A stretch of 27,231 nt of DNA from an uncultured Oscillospiraceae bacterium (GCA_910588365.1 CAJUQS010000132.1:1-27231); one strand, 5' to 3'; counted from the stretch's first letter, positions 14,621-22,939 are shown. Numbers and translations: made by a program. Notes: generated by a model not told the origin, from the sequence alone.

Positions 14621-14937
14621 GGGAGACCCCGGGCCCCCTCTCGGGGCCGTCCCAGGCAGCGCTTGCGCTGCCGGACGGCCTGCCTCGGCGGGGGATTTTC
14701 GGACACGCTCCCAAATGAAGAGCTGCTCTGCCCCGTGAACGGGAGTTCCCTACGGGGTTCTGATCTAGGGGACTGGCGGTCAACCAACTCCGCCTGCCGG
14801 CCTCTTAAAGGGGTAGAGTCAGCATCGGGGACCCTCTGAGCCGATGCGCAGTAAACTTGCACTGCACCGATGTGCCACAACAGGAACCTCCGATAGAGCT
14901 CGTGGGTAGACAGGCGGCGCTTGCGTCGCTGGGCCAG

Positions 14938-14961
14938 TCGTTCGGCGGAACGCCGAATGAC
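14938..14961. repeat. 24-bp direct repeat with internal hairpin, copy 2
   Basis: Exact copy of 14521-14544, inside the non-coding island. Confidence 0.85.
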
Positions 14962-15206
14962 GGCCCCGCGGGCGGCAGACGGAGGGTAAGCACTCTCTGG
15001 AGAATCAAACCAGTTCGGTCGGAGCGCAGATAAAACACGAAATTCGGGATTCTCAAGGGGCAACACCCCTTGAGCGCCTTTTCCGTCCGCTTTTGGGCAT
15101 CCAAAAGTGGATCCCGGGGCGTGGGGCCGGGAAGCCCCACAAGCTGTCAAGCAAGAAACAGGCATCCTCGCGCCGGGACGGCGCGAAGAATAGAGGAGGA
15201 AAAACG

Positions 15207-16481
15207 ATGAACAACCTGTTGGAGTTCCTTGCCGCCAGTCCCAGCCGCTTCCATGCGGTGGAAAACTTCAGGAAGGAGCTGGAGGCTGCCGGCTACACCC
15301 GGCTGACCGAGAGCAAGTCCTGGAGCCTGACCCCCGGCGGGAAGTACTATGTGACCCGCAACGGGTCCGCCCTGCTGGCCTTCCGCGTTCCCAAGGCCGG
15401 CTTCGCCGGATTCATGATCTCCGCCAGCCACTCCGACGCCCCCTGCCTGCGGGTGAAGGAGAACGCGGAGCTGGCGGGCCCGGAGACCTACGTCCGGCTG
15501 AATGTGGAGAAGTACGGCGGGATGCTCTGCGCCCCCTGGATGGACCGCCCCCTCACCGTGGCGGGCCGGGTGCTGGTGCAGACGGAGAACGCCATTGAGA
15601 CCCGCCTGGTCTATGTGGACAAGGACCTGCTGATGATTCCCAACGTGGCCATCCACATGAACCGGGCCGCCAATGACGGGTACAAGTACGATCTCAAGTG
15701 CGACATGGTCCCCCTGCTGGGCCTGGGGCTGGAGAAGGGGAGCTTCCGGTCCATCATCGCCAGGACCGCCGGCTGCGCGCCGGAGGACATCCTGGGCACG
15801 GACCTGTTCCTCTGCCCCCGCCAGAGGGGTGTGCAGTGGGGCGCCGCGGACGAGTTCGTCTCCGCCCCCGCCCTGGACGACCTCCAGTGCGCCTACGGCT
15901 GCTTCCACGGGTTCCTGGCCGCCTCCGAGAGCGAGAGCCTGCCGGTGTTCGCCCTGCTGGACAACGAGGAGGTGGGCAGCCTCACCAAGCAGGGAGCCGA
16001 CGGCACCTTCCTGGCCGATCTGGTCAGCCGCGTCTGCGCCGCCATGGGCCGCGACCGGGCTGAGGCCGTAGCCAACAGCTTCCTGGTTTCCGCCGACAAC
16101 GCCCACGCCGTCCACCCCAACCACCCCGAGTACCACGACGCCACCCACCGTCCCGTCATGAACGGCGGCCCCGTTATCAAGCACGGCGTGCGCTACGCCA
16201 CCGACGGCGCGGCCCAGGCGGTGTTCACCGCCCTGTGCAAGCGGGCCGGGGTGCCGGTCCAGCACTTCTCCAACCGCTCCGACCTGGCCGGCGGCTCCAC
16301 CCTGGGCAATATCTCCAACTCCCACCTGTCCATGAATACCGTGGACATCGGCCTGGCCCAGCTGGCTATGCACTCCTGCTTTGAGACTGCCGGCGCCAGG
16401 GACACGGACTACCTCATCCAGGCCATGACCGCCTTCTACAGCGCCTCCTTCCGGGAGGAGAACGGGATGTTCACCCTGTAA
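15207..16481 (+). CDS. M18 family aminopeptidase
   Basis: Cytosolic zinc aminopeptidase of 424 aa, full length for the M18 (aspartyl aminopeptidase, ApeB/LAP4) family, which releases N-terminal acidic or neutral residues from peptides. Visible metal/catalytic motifs: SASHSDAPCLRVK (His75), LLDNEEVGS (Asp252, Glu254, Glu255), SADNAHAVHPNHPE (Asp297), and the C-terminal AMHSCFE (His389). SDLAGGSTLGNI is also family-typical. Start ATG at 15207 follows AGAGGAGGAAAAACG; the frame runs on upstream into the hairpin island but without a ribosome site. Monocistronic, convergent with nagA across a shared terminator. Confidence 0.95.
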   Translation: MNNLLEFLAASPSRFHAVENFRKELEAAGYTRLTESKSWSLTPGGKYYVTRNGSALLAFRVPKAGFAGFMISASHSDAPCLRVKENAELAGPETYVRLNVEKYGGMLCAPWMDRPLTVAGRVLVQTENAIETRLVYVDKDLLMIPNVAIHMNRAANDGYKYDLKCDMVPLLGLGLEKGSFRSIIARTAGCAPEDILGTDLFLCPRQRGVQWGAADEFVSAPALDDLQCAYGCFHGFLAASESESLPVFALLDNEEVGSLTKQGADGTFLADLVSRVCAAMGRDRAEAVANSFLVSADNAHAVHPNHPEYHDATHRPVMNGGPVIKHGVRYATDGAAQAVFTALCKRAGVPVQHFSNRSDLAGGSTLGNISNSHLSMNTVDIGLAQLAMHSCFETAGARDTDYLIQAMTAFYSASFREENGMFTL

Positions 16482-16506
16482 GAGGCTGCCTTTTGTAAAG
16501 AGCACA

Positions 16507-16538
16507 AAACGCCGCCCTGATTTATCAGGGCGGCGTTT
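16507..16538. terminator. bidirectional terminator between M18 peptidase and nagA
   Basis: A perfect 14-bp stem (16507-16520 with 16525-16538), four-base loop, with AAA at the left flank and TTT at the right, lies between two convergent genes. Confidence 0.85.
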
Positions 16539-16549
16539 GATTGTTTGTG

Positions 16550-17647
16550 TCAGATCCGATTGCCGTCCACAAAGACCGCTTTCAGATCCAGCGCTTTGTC
16601 CAGCACCACCAGATCGGCGGGCCGTCCAACCTCCAGGACGCCCACATCCAGGCCCACGGCCTGGGCGGGCGCGGTGGAGGCGGCATAGACGGCGGCCTCC
16701 AGGGGCAGGCCGAAATTCACCACATTGCGCACAGCGTCCAGCATGGAGATGGAGCTGCCGGCCAGGGTGCCGTCCAGAAGGGTGGCCTTGTGGTTCTTCA
16801 CCACAATGGGCTGGCCTCCCAGCTCGTAGTCCCCGTCGGGCATCCCGGCGCAGCGCAGGGAGTCCGAAATCAGGTTCAGCTTGTCCCCAAAGAGCTGGCA
16901 GGTGGCCCGGATGACTGAGGGGTGGATGTGGAGGCCGTCGCAGATGAGCTCCACGCTGGCGCCCGCGTCAAAGGCCGCGCCGATGACCCCCGGCGCACGG
17001 TGCAGGAAGGAGGGCATGCCGTTGTAGAGGTGGGTGGCGTGGGTCGCCCCGGCCCGGAAGCCGGCCATGGCGGTATCGTAGTCCGCCGTGGTGTGGCCCA
17101 GGGAGACGGTGCAGACCTTGGAAACCTCCTGGATGAAGGACATCGCGCCCTCCTCCTCACAGGCCACGGTGACCAGCTTCACCCGGCCGCCGCTGGCCTC
17201 GTTGAGGCGGCTGAACAGGGGGACGTCCGGCTTGTGGAGGTTCTCCGCCGCCTGGGCGCCCCGCTTGGCGTAGCAGAGGAAGGGGCCCTCCAGATGGATG
17301 CCCGCGCACTTGGCCCCGCCTTTGGGACGGAAGTCCCGGATGGCGTGCATGGCCGGGGTCAGCGTCTCCTCCTTCAGCGTCATGGTGGTGGCCAGATAGC
17401 TGGTGACGCCGTGGGCGGCGTAGTAGTCCGCCAGGGGCTGAAGCCCGGCGGGCTTGCCGTCGGAGAAGTCCTCCCCCATGGCGCCATGGGTGTGGATGTC
17501 CACCAGGCCTGGGATCACATACCCCCCCGCCGCGTCCAGATCCGCCGGGCCCTCGATCTTCCCAATTGCGGTAATCCGGCCGTCAAACTGGATGTCCGCG
17601 TCCACAAAGGCTTTGCCAACGAACACCTTGGCATTTTTAATTAACAT
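16550..17647 (-). CDS. nagA: N-acetylglucosamine-6-phosphate deacetylase
   Basis: Enzyme of 365 aa converting GlcNAc-6-phosphate to glucosamine-6-phosphate and acetate, in amino-sugar catabolism and cell-wall recycling. Amidohydrolase motifs: GLVDIHTHG (His52, His54), GIHLEGPFL (Glu120 metal ligand), SLGHTTADY (His185), ATHLYNGM (His206), and LISDSLRCAG with the catalytic Asp262. Start ATG at 17647 (MLIKNAKVF) has GAGAGGA nine bases upstream; the longer frame reads through the previous gene's end. It is the last gene of a - strand set after a ROK-like kinase, a sensible pair for GlcNAc use. Confidence 0.95.
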   Translation of the reverse strand: MLIKNAKVFVGKAFVDADIQFDGRITAIGKIEGPADLDAAGGYVIPGLVDIHTHGAMGEDFSDGKPAGLQPLADYYAAHGVTSYLATTMTLKEETLTPAMHAIRDFRPKGGAKCAGIHLEGPFLCYAKRGAQAAENLHKPDVPLFSRLNEASGGRVKLVTVACEEEGAMSFIQEVSKVCTVSLGHTTADYDTAMAGFRAGATHATHLYNGMPSFLHRAPGVIGAAFDAGASVELICDGLHIHPSVIRATCQLFGDKLNLISDSLRCAGMPDGDYELGGQPIVVKNHKATLLDGTLAGSSISMLDAVRNVVNFGLPLEAAVYAASTAPAQAVGLDVGVLEVGRPADLVVLDKALDLKAVFVDGNRI

Positions 17648-17673
17648 AGGAACCAATCCTCTCATGAAAATTT

Positions 17674-18166
17674 TCAGGGGCCGGGGGATCCGGCGCTGTC
17701 CGCCCGTTTTTCCCGCTTCCTGTACACGATGATCTCCGGGTCGGATCCGCCCTCGCCGTAGGCGCAGACCAGGAGGTGGTCCTCGTCGGCCGCGAGGCCG
17801 TAGCACCGGCCGCCGCGCTTCTGCTCCAGCTGGCTGCCCAGGTAGATCTTGTCATCCTCCAGCAGCTTGACACTCTGTCCGCTGGGGAGGGGATAGGACA
17901 GGTTGATATAGCTCCCCGCCAGGGCGGTCAGGCCGGTGACCTCCGGCATGTCCGCTATGCCCAGGGCGTTGAACTCCGCGATCAGCGGCTCCTTGAGATC
18001 GCACCTGCCGCCGCACTGCCCGCAGTCCGCCTGCCCCCGGTTCCGGCAGCAGGCGGCCACCAGGCACATCCGACGGAAGGGGCGGCCGCCGGTTTTCCCG
18101 GCAGCCGCCGCAGCCCTCTCTGGAGGGGCACCGGGCACAGTCCGCGCCGCACATAGCTCCAGACAT
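17674..18166 (-). pseudogene. Cys-rich DUF3795-like protein, frameshifted
   Basis: The N-terminal frame reads MSGAMCGADCARCPSREGC and then derails; a -1 change of frame continues with GGRPFRRMCLVAACC and DLKEPLIAEFNALGIADMPEVTG to the stop at 17674. Removing one A from the run AAAA (T-run 18093-18096 on the + strand) restores ...CGGCRETGGRPF..., the expected family sequence. The intact product would be about 160 aa with a CxxxCxxC.....C..C metal-binding-like head and a beta-rich tail ending IIVYRKREKR. The start is 18166 or the Met at 18154. It is either a real pseudogene, a slippage-controlled gene or a sequencing error. Function of the family is unknown. Confidence 0.75.
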
Positions 18167-18171
18167 CTCCC

Positions 18172-19551
18172 CTACCTGCTCTCCGGCAGGCTCGCCGCGG
18201 CCATGGACTGGCCCACCCGGCGGAACTTCTCGTCGGGCAGCTCCGCCTTGAGGACGGCGGCCACGTCGGGGTACTCATCGTCCAGAACCTTCTGGGCGGT
18301 GGCCAGGATCAGATCCCCGCCCTTGCCGCTCATGACCCGGCCCAGCAGCAGCACGTGGCGGCAGCCGTACAGGTCGTGGTAGTAGGCCAGGGTGTGGCCC
18401 AGGTAGACGCCGATGGACTCATAGACCTTGGCGGCGGCCTCGCTGCCCTCCTCCATCAGCTTCTGTACCACCTTCAGCTTCTCCGCCGGGCTGAGGCTCT
18501 CGTCCAGCTCAATGCCCGCCCGGGGCGCCAGCTTGATAACGCCGTCCTGGGAGAAGTACTTCACGCCGCAGCCGATGTCGCCGCTCCACTCATCCCGCAT
18601 GGCGTCGGGGTGGGCGTCCACGGGGACGAAGGCCAGCTCGTTGAGCCAGCCGGTGATCCGGCCCTTCTCGTCCACGTAGCCCACGGCCTCGCTGGTGCCC
18701 ATGGCGATGCCCAGCACGCTGCTGTCCTCCAGGCTCATGGCCCCGGCCAGGGCGGAGACATCGCCGTCGTTGATGACGGAGTAGGGCACGTCGCCGAAGG
18801 TGTCGGTGATGGCGCGGATATAGATGTCCTTCACCTTCTCATCATAGATCTCCTTGGGCACGGCCAGGAACAGGGAGGCGTTCATGGTGCGGTTGTTGAT
18901 GAACACGCCGGCGGAGCTGACGCCCACCGCGTCCACCCGGGGCATGTGCTCGGCCGCCGACTTCAGCGCGGCCACAATGCCCTCGTAGTGGTAGTCCGGG
19001 TCCGGGGTGATTTTGGGGAACCAGACCACCTCCTCGGAGTAGACCGTCTCTCCATCGATGACCGCGGAAACCTTCCGGTCGCTGCCGCCGGCGTCGAACC
19101 CGATGCGGCAGCCCTCCAGGTGGCCGCCCATGGCCTTGGGGGAGTCCTTGGCGGCGGGCACCTGGTCCACCAGGAGGACCTCAAAGGGGTGCTCGAAGAC
19201 GTTGGCCATGTAGTCCCAGTCAAATGCCTGCTCCCCGCCGGCGCAGTAGATGGACTTGAGGTACTCGTACGTGCCCTCGTCACCGCTGACGTAGATGCGG
19301 AAGCCGCCCTTCATCCACAGGATGGTCTTGACCAGGCGGTTGATATAGTAGTGGTCCGCGTCGGCCATATCCGGCGTACCGTGGATGAAGGTCCGGCAGG
19401 AGGCCATCTGTCCGTCCGCGCGCTCCACGGCGATGCCTACCGGCTTTTTCGCGCCGGACAGGAAGGCGCGGTTGTAGCGCAGCAGGGGGATGAACTCCGG
19501 GTCCAGGGGCGGGACGTGCTTGAGCTCCACGGAAATGCCATATCTGTTCAT
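18172..19551 (-). CDS. ROK-like sugar kinase with N-terminal extension
   Basis: Protein of 459 aa. Residues about 149-162 (RIGFDAGGSDRKVSAV) form an ASKHA phosphate-1 loop, AVGVSSAGVFINNR follows, SVINDGDVSALAGA holds the probable catalytic Asp, and GIAMGTSEAVGYVDEKG is the phosphate-2/adenosine region, as in ROK kinases and related proteins. The first about 145 residues are extra; ROK proteins are usually about 300 aa and their classic Cys-rich zinc motif is not seen. ATG at 19551 is used (GGAGG eight bases upstream). Upstream of a DUF3795-like gene and nagA, so a GlcNAc or other amino-sugar kinase is the best guess, not proven. Confidence 0.75.
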   Translation of the reverse strand: MNRYGISVELKHVPPLDPEFIPLLRYNRAFLSGAKKPVGIAVERADGQMASCRTFIHGTPDMADADHYYINRLVKTILWMKGGFRIYVSGDEGTYEYLKSIYCAGGEQAFDWDYMANVFEHPFEVLLVDQVPAAKDSPKAMGGHLEGCRIGFDAGGSDRKVSAVIDGETVYSEEVVWFPKITPDPDYHYEGIVAALKSAAEHMPRVDAVGVSSAGVFINNRTMNASLFLAVPKEIYDEKVKDIYIRAITDTFGDVPYSVINDGDVSALAGAMSLEDSSVLGIAMGTSEAVGYVDEKGRITGWLNELAFVPVDAHPDAMRDEWSGDIGCGVKYFSQDGVIKLAPRAGIELDESLSPAEKLKVVQKLMEEGSEAAAKVYESIGVYLGHTLAYYHDLYGCRHVLLLGRVMSGKGGDLILATAQKVLDDEYPDVAAVLKAELPDEKFRRVGQSMAAASLPESR

Positions 19552-19612
19552 GTCGTTTTCCTCCAATCACACTTGTGCGCGGCCGGCCGGGCGCCGGACG
19601 CCTTTCCCCTGT

Positions 19613-19641
19613 ATTTTACCATGCTTTCCCTGTCCTGTCAC
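19613..19641 (-). promoter_or_regulatory. probable promoter of the kinase-nagA operon
   Basis: On the - strand, -35 GTGACA (19636-19641), 17-bp spacer and -10 TAAAAT (19613-19618). The -35 is one base off consensus. A GC-rich dyad (TTCCCCGG 19688-19695 with CCGGGGAA 19707-19714) lies between this and the divergent promoter. Confidence 0.6.
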
Positions 19642-19751
19642 GTCTAAACGCAAAATTGACGAAATTTTTTCGATCCCGCGGAAAATTTTCCCCGGCCCCG
19701 GCGGCCCCGGGGAAGAAACTGTGAAATTTTTATAAAAAGTAATTTTCCCCG

Positions 19752-19780
19752 TTGTGTTTCCGGCGTATCTGTGCTATCCT
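19752..19780 (+). promoter_or_regulatory. probable promoter of the P-loop protein gene
   Basis: -35 TTGTGT (19752-19757), 17-bp spacer, -10 TATCCT (19775-19780); fair match, 46 bp before the start codon. Confidence 0.5.
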
Positions 19781-19826
19781 ATAGGCATCATAGAGTCCAC
19801 CAAATGCTGAAAAGGAGTGATTTCAT

Positions 19827-20237
19827 ATGGTTAGACTGATTATGAGCGGCTCGGGTGAGGGCAAGACAAAACAGCTCATCGAGCTGATGGAAAGCGCCGC
19901 TGAAAACGAGGTCGGGTGCATGGTGTGCATCGAGCCCACCCGCAACATGAGCTTTAACCTGCGCCACCAGACCCGCATGGTCGATGCCTCCGAGTTCGCC
20001 ATCGGTTCCTTCGAGGCCCTGCAGGGCTTCCTGTGCGGTCTGTACGCCGGCAATTACGATATCTCCCACGTCTTTATCGACAACCTCTGCAAGGTCGCCA
20101 AGTCCAAGGATGACCGGGAGGTCGGCGCTTTCCTTACGTGGCTGGACGGCTTCAGCTCCCCGCTGAATATCAAGTTCACCATCACCATTTCCGCCGATCC
20201 CGACACCGCTACCGATACCATGCGGAAGTTTATGTGA
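19827..20237 (+). CDS. small P-loop ATP-binding protein of unknown function
   Basis: Protein of 136 aa. GSGEGKTK (8-15) is a clear Walker A motif and HVFIDNLCK is a Walker B-like strand with Asp. There are no arginine-finger or DNA-binding elements that I can recognise, so it is about one bare P-loop core, shorter than most NTPases. The start has AAGGAG nine bases upstream and a promoter at 19752-19780. It is monocistronic, followed by a hairpin repeat. I do not know its function; residual similarity to ATPase cores of PilT or thymidine-kinase type is possible. Confidence 0.75.
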   Translation: MVRLIMSGSGEGKTKQLIELMESAAENEVGCMVCIEPTRNMSFNLRHQTRMVDASEFAIGSFEALQGFLCGLYAGNYDISHVFIDNLCKVAKSKDDREVGAFLTWLDGFSSPLNIKFTITISADPDTATDTMRKFM

Positions 20238-20244
20238 GGCAGAC

Positions 20245-20280
20245 ATTCTTTTTTTGAAAGAAAAAGAATCCAAAAGAACC
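20245..20280. repeat. dispersed hairpin repeat, copy 3
   Basis: ATTCTTTTT pairs with AGAAAAAGAAT, followed by CCAAAAGAACC; this is the same plan as 9561-9614 and 14581-14620. Just after a + strand stop codon it may serve as a terminator. Confidence 0.65.
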
Positions 20281-20315
20281 TTTTACGCAAAACGCCGTTT
20301 TGCTGCTGGACCATA

Positions 20316-20349
20316 TGAGAGGGACCGGGTGTACACCCGGTCCCTCTCA
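20316..20349. repeat. perfect 34-bp palindrome
   Basis: TGAGAGGGACCGGGTGT is followed directly by its exact reverse complement. It would form a very stable stem in RNA on either strand but has no T-run. The remaining 20350-20560 has no gene that I can support, only a small stem GTTACC/GGTAAC at 20533-20548. Confidence 0.7.
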
Positions 20350-20570
20350 GCTTGTTGAAAAAGCCCTCCGCATGGATGGGAGCAGGAGGGAGCTTGAGGC
20401 GTATGGCGGGAAAAAGGCTGACCAGACGGCGTGCAGCGCTTGTGAATACAGCTTCTAAATATGGCACCTTCCCGGAAAGAGCCGGAACGCCATGAAACGG
20501 CGCAATGGTTTCCTCTTGGTGCCTGTCCAATCGTTACCTTCAGGTAACTATGCCACAAAATTGTGCGTAC

Positions 20571-20599
20571 TTTTCAAATGACTTTTGACGTTGTATGAT
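20571..20599 (+). promoter_or_regulatory. possible promoter of the MBL-like gene
   Basis: -35 TTTTCA (20571-20576), 17-bp spacer, -10 TATGAT (20594-20599), 60 bp before the start codon. Confidence 0.45.
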
Positions 20600-20659
20600 G
20601 CAGCTGCAGGGACGGGGAACGCCCCGCCGCAAACAAACGCATCAATGGAGGCACACATC

Positions 20660-21451
20660 ATGAACAAGAGAGACTTTACCACCGTCCGGCTGGCCCAGGG
20701 CGAAATGCACATCTATGATTTTGGCGGCGTGAAGCTCCACGCCTATCAGACCGGGGACCCCTTGACGGACGAGGTGTTTCTGGTGGAGAAGGCGGGGAAG
20801 CTTGTGGCCATCGAGTCCCCCTGCTTCACCGGCAGTGTGGCCGCGCTGAACGAGTACTTGGCGGGCCTGGATGTGGCCGGTGTGCTGGTGGCCTATCACG
20901 GCGCAGGCGCCGCCTTCCTGCCGGACGCCCCCAAATACGCCACTGCCAACGCCGCGGAATATGCCCGCAGCGGCGGGGGCAAAGCCCTGATCGACCAGTT
21001 TGCCGCCGTCTTTGGCGGCGGCTTCGACAGCTCCATCCATCCTGTCACCCACACCCTTTCCGAGGGGGAGGTCACCATTGGCGGCATCCGGTTCGTCATT
21101 CACCAGACGGCGGAGGCCTTTGATGTGGAGATTCCCGAAATCAACGCGGTCTACACGCACATGCTGGGCCACGACTGCCACTCCATCGTAGCCGGGTCCA
21201 GCCACGCCGACGCCATGATCTCCCAGCTGCGGGGCTATATCGGGGCTGGCTATGACCTGATTCTCACCTCCCACTACACCCCGGAGGATCTGAAGGATGC
21301 GGAGGCCAAGATTCGTTACCTGGAGGAGCTGAAAACCATTGCATCCTCCTGCGCCGACGGGGAGTCCTTCAAAACGGCGGTCCGGGAGCGGTATCCGGCG
21401 TACAGCGGGGAAAATTATCTGGACATGACCGCAGGATTTTTCTTCAGCTGA
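20660..21451 (+). CDS. metallo-beta-lactamase-fold-like protein lacking the HxHxDH motif
   Basis: Protein of 263 aa starting at 20660 behind GGAGG (8-nt spacing). The early pattern DEVFLVEKAGKLVAIESPCF followed by VAGVLVAYHGAGAAF resembles the first strands of the MBL fold, where the zinc-binding THxHxDH would sit; here only one His remains (YHGAG). Later INAVYTHMLGHDCHSIV and ILTSHYTPEDL fit the metal-ligand loops of the fold. It may bind one metal, act on an unusual substrate or be a non-catalytic relative. I cannot name the function. Confidence 0.55.
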   Translation: MNKRDFTTVRLAQGEMHIYDFGGVKLHAYQTGDPLTDEVFLVEKAGKLVAIESPCFTGSVAALNEYLAGLDVAGVLVAYHGAGAAFLPDAPKYATANAAEYARSGGGKALIDQFAAVFGGGFDSSIHPVTHTLSEGEVTIGGIRFVIHQTAEAFDVEIPEINAVYTHMLGHDCHSIVAGSSHADAMISQLRGYIGAGYDLILTSHYTPEDLKDAEAKIRYLEELKTIASSCADGESFKTAVRERYPAYSGENYLDMTAGFFFS

Positions 21452-21482
21452 TTTTACGCGGGAATCCTGAGGACCTATATTT

Positions 21483-21502
21483 GCAGCCGGGGGCCCGGCT
21501 GC
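21483..21502 (+). terminator. terminator-like hairpin between convergent genes
   Basis: GCAGCCGGG (21483-21491) pairs with CCCGGCTGC (21494-21502), then CTGTTTCTC. The T-run is weak. It lies between the MBL-like gene and the convergent GH13 gene. Confidence 0.5.
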
Positions 21503-21532
21503 CTGTTTCTCTCACGGCCGAAAAAGGCGTGA

Positions 21533-22843
21533 TTACCGCTCCATCTTCCAATAGGCCACGCTGTAGGGCGGAAGCTCGCTGCCGCCGCCGAAGTCGTGGT
21601 TCTCCCCGGTGATCAGATCCACCGCCATGCCGCACCCCGCGTCAAAGTGGGCGGTATAGGGAGCACCGTCGGCGTTCACCGCCACCAGGACCCGCTCCCC
21701 GTCCGCGGCCCGCTCAAAGATGATCTGCTTGTTGGTGAGGACCACATTGCGGTAGGAGCCATAGCACAGCGCCCGGCTGTTCTTGTGGGCGTTGGCCAGA
21801 CGGGCGATGAACGCCGTCAGATCGCTGCTCTCCGGCGCCTCCAGGGCCGGGCGGAGGGCGTCGTCGCCCTGGGACTTCTTTCCCTCCATGCCCCACTCGC
21901 TGCCGTAGTACACCGCCGGGACGCCGGGCATACCGAAGAGGATGCCGTAGGCCGGGCGGAGGTGGTCCCGGTTGGTAAGGATGCTGGCAATGCGCTCCAC
22001 GTCGTGGTTGTCCAGGAAGCTGACCAGGTGCTTTCCCTTGTAGAGGGTCCAGTTCTCCGGTCCGAACTGGCGGGCCAGGCTGTGGCCGATCTCGAAGAGG
22101 TTCATGGAGTTGAAGCTGGACCAGAGCCCCTTGTAGCACTCGTAGTTGGTCACCGAGTGGCAGGCGCCGTCGTTCATCCAGCGGTTGTAGTCCCCGTGGA
22201 GGGTCTCCCCCATGAGGACGAAGTCCGGCTTCAGGCCGCCGGTGAACTGCCGCAGCTGCCGCAGGTAGTCAGGGCTGAGGCAGTAGGCCACATCCAGGCG
22301 CAGCCCGTCGATATCGAACTGCTCCACCCAGGAGCGGATGGCGTCGAACTGGTGCTGCACCACCGCCGGATTTTGCAGGTTCAGCTTCACCAGCTCGTAG
22401 TGCCCCTCCCAGGCGTCGTACCAGAAGCCGTCGTTGTAGCCGGTGTTCCCGTCAAAGCTGATGTGGAACCAGTCCTTATAGGGGCTGTCCCATTTCTTCT
22501 CCTGCACGTCCCGGAAGGCCCAGAACCCCCGCCCCACATGGTTGAACACGCCGTCCAGCATCACCCGCAGCCCGGCGGCGTGGAGGGCATCGCACACGCG
22601 CTTGAAGTCCTCGTTGCTCCCCAGACGGCAGTCCAGAACCCGGTAGTCCCGGGTGTCGTAGCCGTGGCGGTCGCTGTCAAAGACCGGGTTGAAGAGGACC
22701 GTGTCCGCGCCGGTGGACTTGATGTGTTCGATCCAGTCCAGCACCCGCAGGATGCGGGGGGCCTGGACCCCGTCGTTATCCCGGGGCGCGCCGCACAGGC
22801 CCAGGGGGTAAATCTGATAGATCACCGCTTCGTCAAACCACAT
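21533..22843 (-). CDS. GH13 family alpha-glycosidase (alpha-amylase-like)
   Basis: Cytosolic alpha-glucan hydrolase of 436 aa without a signal peptide. The GH13 regions are present: GVFNH (98-102), GLRLDVAY with nucleophile Asp184, LMGETLHG with acid/base Glu213, and FLDNHDVER with Asp281. There is no N-terminal CBM34-like domain as in cyclomaltodextrinase/neopullulanase, so it is a short form; a small C-terminal beta domain (about 360-436) is present. Likely substrates are imported maltodextrins. Start ATG at 22843 (MWFDEAVIYQIYPLG) has AAAGGAG ten bases upstream; the longer frame is not supported. It has its own strong promoter. Confidence 0.92.
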   Translation of the reverse strand: MWFDEAVIYQIYPLGLCGAPRDNDGVQAPRILRVLDWIEHIKSTGADTVLFNPVFDSDRHGYDTRDYRVLDCRLGSNEDFKRVCDALHAAGLRVMLDGVFNHVGRGFWAFRDVQEKKWDSPYKDWFHISFDGNTGYNDGFWYDAWEGHYELVKLNLQNPAVVQHQFDAIRSWVEQFDIDGLRLDVAYCLSPDYLRQLRQFTGGLKPDFVLMGETLHGDYNRWMNDGACHSVTNYECYKGLWSSFNSMNLFEIGHSLARQFGPENWTLYKGKHLVSFLDNHDVERIASILTNRDHLRPAYGILFGMPGVPAVYYGSEWGMEGKKSQGDDALRPALEAPESSDLTAFIARLANAHKNSRALCYGSYRNVVLTNKQIIFERAADGERVLVAVNADGAPYTAHFDAGCGMAVDLITGENHDFGGGSELPPYSVAYWKMER

Positions 22844-22939
22844 AAACTGCAAACTCCTTTTCCCGCCGGGAAACCGGCGCACGTGAGAGGGGGAACCCAG
22901 AAGGTGCCGAATGCCGCCTCCGATTTTTGTAACGACAAC

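Larger units (their letters stand above)
14551..15140. repeat. hairpin-rich non-coding island with inverted ends
   Basis: The left end has the hairpin GTGGGGC-TTCCC-GCCCCAC (14554-14572) and the right end (15121-15140) has nearly its reverse complement, each followed inward by a CCCGGG run and a second hairpin (14583-14610; about 15089-15106). Inside are more stems: GGCAGCGC/GCGCTGCC near 14653-14670, GCATCGG/CCGATGC near 14821-14847, and CTCAAGGGG/CCCCTTGAG at about 15051-15073. No frame has a ribosome site or recognisable protein. It may be a non-autonomous element or a pile-up of REP-like repeats; I cannot say which. Confidence 0.55.

Noticed and set aside
14590..15165. Antisense 191-codon frame in the hairpin island
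   Set aside because: No ribosome site, composition shaped by repeats and hairpins, and no recognisable protein pattern.
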